NCBI GenBank assembly: GCA_001874325.1
Contig: MPCW01000004.1
Coordinates: forward strand, 1-64,000
DNA length: 64,000 bases
Direction of reading: 5' to 3'
From: Flavobacterium sp. MedPE-SWcel
Lineage (GTDB): Bacteria > Bacteroidota > Bacteroidia > Flavobacteriales > Flavobacteriaceae
Part shown: one piece after another, positions 57,286 to 64,000 of the stretch
Numbering within the stretch: position 1 is the first letter of the stretch
Layout of the letters: every line of letters starts with the position of its first letter
The notes under the pieces: generated by a model
The model's database searches: none
The model's input: only the letters and a program-made list of their open reading frames with translations
Told to the model about the DNA's origin: nothing
Position numbers and translations under genes: made by a program

Positions 57286-58665
57286 ATGAAGAAGTTCATT
57301 GCATTAACAGCAACTTTATCGTTATTAATCAGCTGTGGTTCCAGTGACCGCGGGGAACTGGTAGGTGTTAGAGGAAAAAAATGGAGGCCTGAAAAGCCTT
57401 ATGGTATGACTTTAGTACCAGGTGGTGCCTATGTTATGGGTAAATCAGATGATGATTTAGCTAGCGTACAAGATGCTCCTACAAAAACAGTTACTGTTCG
57501 TTCATTTTATATGGATGAAACGGAGATTACTAATAGTGAATACCGACAATTTGTAGAGTGGGTTAAAGACTCTACTATAAGAACAAGATTAGCTATATTA
57601 GCTGATGAGATGGGGCAGAAGCCAGGTGGAGAAGGTGGTATTGGAGAATATGCCTTTAAAGATCAAGAGGCAGAAGATCAATCTCCTTATGATAAGTATA
57701 TGTATGAGAATTACTACAGTGTAGGTGATTCTGATGATCCTTATGCTGGAAGAAAACTGAATCATAAAGCTAAGCTTATTGAAGATCCGCAAAAATACCC
57801 AGATGAGTATTATGTTGAGGTGATGGATTCTATGTATCTTCCTGCTTCAGAGTCTTATAACGGGTTAAGAACAATGGATGTATCTAAGCTTAAGTTTAAG
57901 TACTCCTGGATGGATATTCAAGCAGCGGCTAAAGATAAGTCTAAAAACACAAGAGAAAAGAGAAGTAAGTATATGATTCATGAGCAAGTAGAGGTTTATC
58001 CTGATACTACTGTTTGGATTAAGGATTTCTCTTACTCATATAATGAACCAATGCATAATGACTATTTTTGGCATGATGCATACGGAGAATATCCTGTAGT
58101 AGGTGTTACTTGGAGACAAGCAAAAGCGTTTTGTGCTTGGAGAACATTGAATAAAAATGCTTATCAAAAAGATAAAGGTAGACAATATGTTAACTCATTC
58201 CGTTTGCCTACAGAGGCAGAGTGGGAGTACGCTGCGAGAGGTGGTATGCAATCTGCTACATACCCTTGGGGTAATACTTATACTAAGAATGATACAGGGT
58301 GTTTCTTAGCTAACTTTAAACCTAATAGAGGTGATTATGCTGCTGATGGTGCACTTTATACTGTAGAGGCTCAGTCTTTTGAAGCAAATGATTATAACCT
58401 TTATAATATGTCAGGTAATGTTGCTGAGTGGACTGACTCTTCTTATGATGCAGCTTCTTACGAATATGTATCTACAATGAATCCTAATGCTCCAGATCCT
58501 TCTAATAGAAGAAAGGTGACGCGTGGAGGTTCTTGGAAAGATGTCGCTTACTTCCTTCAGGTTAGTACTAGAGACTGGGAATATGCAGATTCTGCAAGAA
58601 GTTATATCGGTTTCAGAACTGTACAAGATTACATGGGAACACAAAATACTGCAAACGGCAGATAA
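57286..58665 (+). CDS. gldK: Gliding motility/T9SS lipoprotein GldK
   Basis: GldK is the outer-membrane-associated lipoprotein that forms a periplasmic ring with GldN in the type IX secretion system. The lipobox ends LLISC (C17), and the body is a formylglycine-generating-enzyme-like (SUMF1) domain. Key segments are YGMTLVPGGAYVMG, MDETEITNSEYRQF, FRLPTEAEWEYAARGG and MSGNVAEWT. The 459-aa length is normal. The SUMF1 fold here is structural; no sulfatase activation is implied. Confidence 0.96.
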   Translation: MKKFIALTATLSLLISCGSSDRGELVGVRGKKWRPEKPYGMTLVPGGAYVMGKSDDDLASVQDAPTKTVTVRSFYMDETEITNSEYRQFVEWVKDSTIRTRLAILADEMGQKPGGEGGIGEYAFKDQEAEDQSPYDKYMYENYYSVGDSDDPYAGRKLNHKAKLIEDPQKYPDEYYVEVMDSMYLPASESYNGLRTMDVSKLKFKYSWMDIQAAAKDKSKNTREKRSKYMIHEQVEVYPDTTVWIKDFSYSYNEPMHNDYFWHDAYGEYPVVGVTWRQAKAFCAWRTLNKNAYQKDKGRQYVNSFRLPTEAEWEYAARGGMQSATYPWGNTYTKNDTGCFLANFKPNRGDYAADGALYTVEAQSFEANDYNLYNMSGNVAEWTDSSYDAASYEYVSTMNPNAPDPSNRRKVTRGGSWKDVAYFLQVSTRDWEYADSARSYIGFRTVQDYMGTQNTANGR

Positions 58666-58738
58666 TTAAAATTGAACCAACTCGGATTTTTGAATATTTA
58701 AACTATTTAACTTAACTAAAAACTAAAATTATTTTATT

Positions 58739-59371
58739 ATGGCATTACCTAAAAAAGTTATGAATTTTGCCTACGGTATGGGGGCAGCAGTTGTAATCGT
58801 TGGAGCACTTTTTAAAATACAACACTGGCAAGGAGCGAGTATAATGCTAATTGTTGGGCTTGGTGTAGAGGCTCTTATTTTTGGGCTTTCTGCATTCGAT
58901 CCTGTAGATAAAGAATTAGACTGGTCATTAGTATATCCTGAATTAGCAGGAGGGCAGGCTGATAAAAAAGGAGCTAAAAAAGAAAACCCAGCTGAAGCGC
59001 AAGGTTTACTTTCTCAAAAACTGGATAACTTATTAAAAGATGCTAAGATTGATGGTCAATTAATGGCTAGCTTAGGAAGTAGCATTAAGAACTTTGAATC
59101 AGCTGCTAAAGGGATTTCTCCTACAGTAGATTCTATCTCTTCTCAGAAAAAATATAGTGAAGAAATGTCTACAGCTGCAGCTCAAATGGAGTCATTAAAC
59201 AATCTTTATAAAGTTCAACTTGAAAGTGCATCACGTAATGCTGAAGCAAATAAGGCAATTGCTGAAAATGCTGCTAAATTACAAGGTGAAATGCAATCAA
59301 TGACTAAGAACATATCTTCATTGAATAATGTATATGGTGGAATGCTTTCTGCAATGGGCAACAAGGCCTAA
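58739..59371 (+). CDS. gldL: Gliding motility/T9SS motor protein GldL
   Basis: GldL pairs with GldM as the proton-driven inner-membrane motor of gliding and type IX secretion. The 210-aa protein starts with two membrane helices (about residues 8-26 and 34-54). Glu44 in helix 2 is the likely counterpart of the essential glutamate of other GldL proteins; Tyr12, Lys26 and His29 also look conserved. The remaining ~150 residues are a cytoplasmic helical domain rich in Ala, Ser and Gln. It lies between gldK and gldM in the expected order. Confidence 0.96.
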   Translation: MALPKKVMNFAYGMGAAVVIVGALFKIQHWQGASIMLIVGLGVEALIFGLSAFDPVDKELDWSLVYPELAGGQADKKGAKKENPAEAQGLLSQKLDNLLKDAKIDGQLMASLGSSIKNFESAAKGISPTVDSISSQKKYSEEMSTAAAQMESLNNLYKVQLESASRNAEANKAIAENAAKLQGEMQSMTKNISSLNNVYGGMLSAMGNKA

Positions 59372-59413
59372 TAATTAGGATTTATTATTAACTAAACAAA
59401 AAGACTAATTAAT

Positions 59414-60970
59414 ATGGCAGGAGGAAAATTAACCCCTAGGCAAAAGATGATTAACCTGATGTATTTGGTTTTCATCGCAATGTTGGCACTAAATATGTCC
59501 AAAGAGGTACTATCCGCTTTTGGATTGATGAATGAGCAGTTTGAAACTGCTAATACACAAGCTAAAAAAACAAATGGGGAGCTTTATGATGTTCTTGCTT
59601 TAAAAGCAAGTGAATCTTCAGCTCAATATGGAGAGGCTAAAAAGATAGCAGATAAAGTTAAGTCTGTTTCTGCTTCTTTTACCACATACCTTGAAGGTCT
59701 TAAAAACGACATCACTAAAGACGTAGAAAAGAATGAGGAAGGTAAACTTCCTTATGAAGCTATGGATAAAGGTGCTGTGATTGATGAAACTTGGTTTAAA
59801 GATGATGGTTATTCTCCAAAGGGTAATGATATTATTGCAACTATCAATAAGTATAAAGCAGATATGATTGCTGCTTTTGGTAAAGACAATAAATACAATT
59901 CTTTAAAGAAAGAAATTCAAAATAAATTTAATGTAGATGATGTAACGGATGGTGAAGGTATAAAGAAAAAATACCTAAGCTATCACTTTAAGCACTTTCC
60001 TGCAATCGCATCTTTAACTAAGCTTTCTGCAATGCAGAATAATGTTAAAGTATTAGAAGCAAACGTTTATAGTGTTGCGCTTGGTAAAGCAGCGATTGAA
60101 GCTACGTCTATGAACAAGTATAAGGCTATTGTAATTACTGACAAATCAGCGTTTTTCTCTGGTGAGAAAGTAACTGGTAAAGTTGTTCTTGGTCGTTACG
60201 ATGATTCTACTGTACCAACGAGAGTTGAGATTAAAAACGGTAGCTATGAAATGAAGAATGGTCAAGCAGCGTTTGAAGTAAGTGCTGGTGGTATCGGAGA
60301 ACAAGATATCAACGGGGAATTTGTTTTCCTTGAAGATGGAAAAGAAGTAATTATTCCTATTGAAGGTAACTATGTTGTTGTTCCTCGTCCAAACGAAGCT
60401 ACAATTTCTGCTGATAAGATGAATTCTGTTTATAGAGGTGTTGATAACCCAATGACAATCTCATTTGCAGGTATTTCTGACTCTGATGTTAATGCAAGCG
60501 CTCAAGGTCTTAGAAAAGGATCTAAAGCAGGAAAGTATAATTGGAATGTTACAGGTGTGTCAGGTAAAGAAGCTGTTGTTAACGTAACAGGTAAACTTCC
60601 TGATGGATCAACTGTAGTTTCTAAAAAGAAATTTGTTGTAAGAGATATTCCTGCACCGGCAGCTTCTATTAGAGGTAAAATGAATACTTCTAAAGGTCGT
60701 GCTAATGATCTAGCAGTATCTACAGTAAATGTTATGTTCCCTGATTTCGTATACGATGTTAAAGTACAAGTAGTATCTTTCGAGCTTTATGTTCCAGGTA
60801 ATGCAGGTATGATAGTACAGGGTAATAAGTTTGATGGTAAAGCTCAAAGTGCTATTAAGAGAGCAAAAAGAGGTGACCAAATACAGGTTACGAATATAAA
60901 AACTAAACTTGTAGGTGGTGGAACTTATAGAATGAAAGATTCTACACCATTTATTTGGGAAGTACAATAA
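59414..60970 (+). CDS. gldM: Gliding motility/T9SS protein GldM
   Basis: GldM spans the periplasm as a dimer and transmits motor movement from GldL to the outer-membrane ring. The 518-aa protein has one N-terminal membrane helix (about residues 12-32; LMYLVFIAMLALNMSKEVL), a helical domain, then beta domains in sequence. The N-terminal AGGKLTPRQKMINLMYL is typical. Length is normal. It is the third gene of gldKLMN. Confidence 0.97.
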   Translation: MAGGKLTPRQKMINLMYLVFIAMLALNMSKEVLSAFGLMNEQFETANTQAKKTNGELYDVLALKASESSAQYGEAKKIADKVKSVSASFTTYLEGLKNDITKDVEKNEEGKLPYEAMDKGAVIDETWFKDDGYSPKGNDIIATINKYKADMIAAFGKDNKYNSLKKEIQNKFNVDDVTDGEGIKKKYLSYHFKHFPAIASLTKLSAMQNNVKVLEANVYSVALGKAAIEATSMNKYKAIVITDKSAFFSGEKVTGKVVLGRYDDSTVPTRVEIKNGSYEMKNGQAAFEVSAGGIGEQDINGEFVFLEDGKEVIIPIEGNYVVVPRPNEATISADKMNSVYRGVDNPMTISFAGISDSDVNASAQGLRKGSKAGKYNWNVTGVSGKEAVVNVTGKLPDGSTVVSKKKFVVRDIPAPAASIRGKMNTSKGRANDLAVSTVNVMFPDFVYDVKVQVVSFELYVPGNAGMIVQGNKFDGKAQSAIKRAKRGDQIQVTNIKTKLVGGGTYRMKDSTPFIWEVQ

Positions 60971-61014
60971 TATAATTAAAAGATCGTTTTTCTTTTATAG
61001 AATAAATTAAGGAT

Positions 61015-61941
61015 ATGAACAGTAAAAGTTTTTTATTATCAGCATTATTTTTTGTAGGGATTGGTTCTTCAATGGCTCAATCAAATCTACTAAATGCTAA
61101 GACACCAGATGAGATAGGACACAAAACTGCTGAGCAAGAATTGTTAGATAATGACAATCCTTTACCTTACGGTTATGTGGGAGATAGAGATGTTTTATTT
61201 GCAAGAAAAGTTTGGGAGACAGTTGATCTTAACCAAAGAATTAACTTTCCAATGCTTTTTCCTGTAGAGGAAAATATCGGAGATGATAGAAAATCACTTT
61301 TCACAGTCTTAATTTCTGCTATTAAAGATGGTGACCTTACAGAGGTATATGGTGATTCTTATTTTACAGAGAAGAAAACTCTAGAAGAAATTCAAGAGAA
61401 CTTCTATGTTAGTATGTTGAATAGTTATGGTGTTGATACCATGAACCAGTATCCTGGTGAAACAGAAGAAGCTCTTAAAGATAAAGGGGTTCTTACTGTA
61501 GAGCATTTTGATACTCAGGAAGTAACTGCTAATGATGTTGCTGCTTATAGAATTGTAGGTACTTGGTACTTTGATAAAAGACAAGGTGAGCTTAAATACA
61601 GAATTTTAGGAATTTGTCCTATGGCTGTTGATGCTTTGAGTAAATTAAGAATGGGTGAAAGTGCAGAACCAATCGAATTGTTTTGGGTATTTTATCCAGG
61701 TGCAAGAGACGTTTTACACAGAGCTACTGCCTTTAATGAGAAAAACTCTGCAATGCCAATTACTTTTGACCACTTGTTAAACTCTAGACGTTTTAGTGCT
61801 GTAGTTTATAAAGAAGAGAATGTATACGGTGACAGACTTATTAAGGATTACCTTAAAGATAATGCTCAGTTACAGCTTCTAGAATCAGAACGTATAAAAG
61901 ATAAGATACGTAACTTTGAACAAGATATGTGGAATTACTAA
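61015..61941 (+). CDS. gldN: Gliding motility/T9SS ring protein GldN
   Basis: GldN forms the periplasmic ring with GldK. The 308-aa protein has a signal peptide ending SMAQ. It contains conserved blocks such as YGYVGDRDVLFARKVWE and WVFYPGARDVLHR, and the C-terminus ends in FEQDMWNY. Length is normal. A strong terminator follows, closing the gldKLMN operon. Confidence 0.96.
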   Translation: MNSKSFLLSALFFVGIGSSMAQSNLLNAKTPDEIGHKTAEQELLDNDNPLPYGYVGDRDVLFARKVWETVDLNQRINFPMLFPVEENIGDDRKSLFTVLISAIKDGDLTEVYGDSYFTEKKTLEEIQENFYVSMLNSYGVDTMNQYPGETEEALKDKGVLTVEHFDTQEVTANDVAAYRIVGTWYFDKRQGELKYRILGICPMAVDALSKLRMGESAEPIELFWVFYPGARDVLHRATAFNEKNSAMPITFDHLLNSRRFSAVVYKEENVYGDRLIKDYLKDNAQLQLLESERIKDKIRNFEQDMWNY

Positions 61942-61968
61942 TAATTCTCGTAACTATAATAATAAAGA

Positions 61969-61998
61969 AACTCTTACCCTAGTGGTAAGAGTTTTTTT
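61969..61998 (+). terminator. Terminator of gldKLMN
   Basis: AACTCTTACC/GGTAAGAGTT is a perfect 10-bp stem with a 5-nt loop and a run of T's. The T-run abuts the -7 box of the next gene. Confidence 0.9.
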
Positions 61999-62006
61999 TA
62001 TTTTTG
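61999..62006 (+). promoter_or_regulatory. Promoter -7 box of the FAD oxidoreductase gene
   Basis: TATTTTTG, an exact TAnnTTTG match, ends 4 nt before the ATG, so the transcript would be leaderless or nearly so. Confidence 0.65.
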
Positions 62007-62010
62007 CACC

Positions 62011-63051
62011 ATGAAAGATTTTATCATTGTAGGGGCAGGTTTGGCAGGTTTAGCTTTTGCAGAAACTTGTTTTTTGAATAATAAGTCATTCGTTATTATT
62101 AATGATGATTCTCATAACTCTAGTCGTGTTGCCGCAGGTATTTATAACCCTGTAATATTAAAGCGCTTTAGTTTACCGGTTAATGCTGCAAAACATATGG
62201 AGTTTATTACTCCTTTTTATAGTAATATAGAAGATAGACTTGGAGTGAAATTTATGAATGATATTCCTGTATGTCGAAAATTTGCTTCTATAGAAGAACA
62301 AAATAATTGGTTTGAGGCTGCTGATAAGCCTTCATTAACTCCATTTTTAGATATCAGTATTAAACGAACTACTTATTCATCATTGCCATCTCCTTATGGG
62401 TTTGGTAGAGTTTTTAATACTGGATATATTGATACAGGTATATTTATAAGTGCTTATCGTAATGCTTTAGATAGTGATGGGGTTCTTGTCAAGGAATCAT
62501 TTGATTATGATATGCTTAAACTTGAAGACGATTTTGTGAGTTATAAAGATACTTCGGCAAATCATATCGTTTTTGCAGAGGGTTTTGGTATTCACTCTAA
62601 TCCATACTTTAGTTATTTACCTCTTGATGGAACTAAGGGTGAAGTGTTAACTATTAAGGCTCCTGATTTAAAACTTGATGTTGCTGTAAATGCTAGTATT
62701 TTTATTTTGCCAGTTGGTAATGATCTTTATAAAGTAGGGGCTACTTATGAATGGTACGATAAAACTCAAACACCTACAGAAGAGGGTAAAAAAGAGCTGA
62801 CAGATAAGCTTGATGCTTTAATTACTTGTGAATATGAAATTGTAGAGCATTTGGCAGGTGTTAGACCTACTGTTAAAGACAGAAAGGCTCTAATAGGCAC
62901 ACATCATGAATACTCAAGGTTGCATTTGCTGAATGGTTTGGGGACAAGAGGGGTTATGCTGGGACCGCCAATGGCTGCCGAATTATTCGAATCTATTGAG
63001 AGCGGTAAGATTATACCTAGAGAAATAAACCTTAATAGATTTAAAATCTAA
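62011..63051 (+). CDS. FAD-dependent oxidoreductase (DAO/glycine oxidase-like)
   Basis: The 346-aa protein starts with an FAD Rossmann motif (VGAGLAGLAFAE, residues 7-18). It continues with the DAO-fold pattern, including RVAAGIYNPV and, near the C-terminus, GVRPTVKDRKALIG and NGLGTRGVMLGPPMA. It may oxidise an amine or amino acid, but the substrate is not identifiable. A gene of this type often follows gldN in flavobacteria; it has its own promoter after the gld terminator, so it is not strictly part of the operon. Confidence 0.85.
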   Translation: MKDFIIVGAGLAGLAFAETCFLNNKSFVIINDDSHNSSRVAAGIYNPVILKRFSLPVNAAKHMEFITPFYSNIEDRLGVKFMNDIPVCRKFASIEEQNNWFEAADKPSLTPFLDISIKRTTYSSLPSPYGFGRVFNTGYIDTGIFISAYRNALDSDGVLVKESFDYDMLKLEDDFVSYKDTSANHIVFAEGFGIHSNPYFSYLPLDGTKGEVLTIKAPDLKLDVAVNASIFILPVGNDLYKVGATYEWYDKTQTPTEEGKKELTDKLDALITCEYEIVEHLAGVRPTVKDRKALIGTHHEYSRLHLLNGLGTRGVMLGPPMAAELFESIESGKIIPREINLNRFKI

Positions 63052-63178
63052 ACTTTGTTTCTTTATTGATAGAGTTTAAACAGGTTCCTGTTAAAATACT
63101 ATATAGTTCCAATCCTTTTTTTAACATTTGCAAAAGAATTTGGTATTTCTGAATTCACGATATAAATAAGACATAATA

Positions 63179-64000
63179 ATGCTGAATATACATAATTTAT
63201 CAGTTTCTTTTGGAGGAACTTATCTTTTTGAAGAAGTTACTTTTCGTTTAGGAGCAGGAGATAGAGTGGGACTTGTAGGTAAGAATGGAGCAGGAAAATC
63301 TACTATGCTTAAAATTTTATCTCGAGAGTTAGAACCTGATTCAGGAGTAATAGCTACCGAAAAAGAGGTTAGTATTGGTTTTTTGAAGCAAGATATTGAC
63401 TTTATACAAGGAAGAACAATACTTGAAGAAGCATATCAAGCTTTTGTAGAGATAAAGGAAGTAGAGGGTAAGATAGAGAAGATAAACGAACAACTTGCTA
63501 CTAGAACGGATTATGAAAGTGATGATTATTCTAAGTTAATAGAGGATCTGAGTGATTATACACATCGTTATGAAATCTTAGGAGGTTATAATTATGTAGG
63601 TGATACAGAGAAGATACTTTTAGGGCTTGGTTTTAAACGTGAAGATTTTGATAAGCTTACGGATACTTTTTCTGGAGGGTGGCGTATGCGTATAGAGCTT
63701 GCTAAGCTATTATTACAATATAATGATATATTACTATTGGATGAGCCTACCAATCACTTAGATATAGAGAGTATTATTTGGTTAGAGCAATTTCTTAGAA
63801 ATTACCCGGGGGTAGTAATAATTGTTTCTCACGATAAAATGTTCTTAGATAACGTTACAAATCGTACAATAGAAATATCATTAGGTAAAATATACGATTT
63901 TAATAAGTCATATTCTAAATACCTTGTATTACGTGAAGAGTTGCGTGAGAAACAGCTTGCGACTCAAAAGAATCAAGGTAAAAAAATTGAACAGACTGAA
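63179..64000 (+). CDS. ABC-F family ATPase (partial, runs off the window)
   Basis: The first 274 codons of an ABC-F protein are present; the gene continues past the right edge. The first ATPase domain has Walker A GKNGAGKS (residues 34-41), the signature FSGGWRMRIELAKLLL and Walker B LLLLDEPTNHLD, then SHDKMFLD. The visible part ends at the linker between the two ATPase domains (LREELREKQLATQKNQGKK). ABC-F proteins act on ribosomes and have no membrane domain. The subtype cannot be told without the rest. Confidence 0.9.
   Translation, partial: MLNIHNLSVSFGGTYLFEEVTFRLGAGDRVGLVGKNGAGKSTMLKILSRELEPDSGVIATEKEVSIGFLKQDIDFIQGRTILEEAYQAFVEIKEVEGKIEKINEQLATRTDYESDDYSKLIEDLSDYTHRYEILGGYNYVGDTEKILLGLGFKREDFDKLTDTFSGGWRMRIELAKLLLQYNDILLLDEPTNHLDIESIIWLEQFLRNYPGVVIIVSHDKMFLDNVTNRTIEISLGKIYDFNKSYSKYLVLREELREKQLATQKNQGKKIEQTE

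Overview
The window is chromosomal DNA of a Flavobacteriaceae member (Bacteroidota), most likely Flavobacterium or a close relative. Evidence is the gldKLMN gliding/type IX secretion cluster, gldA, an XrtF exosortase pair, a short RpoD, TonB-dependent receptors with carboxypeptidase-like N-termini, strong A+T richness, and repeated use of the Bacteroidota -7 promoter box TAnnTTTG instead of an E. coli-type -10. No tRNA, rRNA, CRISPR array, insertion sequence or prophage was seen. Nearly all of it is ordinary, densely packed core genome with strong intrinsic terminators. The last gene, an ABC-F ATPase, runs off the right edge.

Layout. Positions 1-4.6 kb: deoxynucleoside kinase, metK, and a divergent locus that looks like a worn methionine/homoserine operon. 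In that locus two tandem leader-peptide attenuators precede an OsmC-like protein without its usual cysteines and a homoserine dehydrogenase-like protein reduced to its nucleotide-binding half. 4.6-7.5 kb: PagL-like lipid A deacylase, DUF2807 lipoprotein, gldA. 7.5-24.8 kb: DAHP synthase/chorismate mutase, a frameshifted secreted-protein gene, rsgA-dtd, four consecutive DUF3857 proteins, MazG-like pyrophosphohydrolase, aroA, queA, kynU, MtfA-like peptidase. 24.8-34.4 kb: TonB receptor/thioredoxin pair, rpe, two-lobed retropepsin-like protein, membrane-tethered LuxR-type regulator, rpoD, HerA-like ATPase. 34.5-39.8 kb: small envelope proteins, CDP-alcohol phosphatidyltransferase, pnp, rpsO, GAF-type methionine sulfoxide reductase. 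39.9-44.0 kb: XrtF and its partner, then a probable metal locus (HYC_CC_PP protein, TonB receptor, HMA-domain protein). 44.1-53.2 kb: large secreted plug-like protein, groES-groEL, and the secG-TPR-lptE-enhancer-binding-protein-miaB run. 53.4-64 kb: topA, an arginase-fold protein with degenerate metal ligands, gldKLMN, an FAD oxidoreductase and the ABC-F gene.

The most interesting region is 3.1-4.6 kb. Each of two short ORFs with His-Thr-Met and Trp codons is followed by a strong terminator. In each, the end of the leader ORF can pair with the 5' arm of that terminator, as ribosome-mediated attenuation requires. Other points of note are three DUF3857 paralogues that have lost the transglutaminase Cys and His beside one that keeps them, the degenerate arginase-fold protein before gldK, and the membrane-anchored LuxR-type regulator.

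Several open reading frames could be extended upstream only through TTG or GTG codons lying inside a -7 box; the ATG starts given here avoid that. All functional statements rest on reading the sequence and family knowledge; no database search was run.
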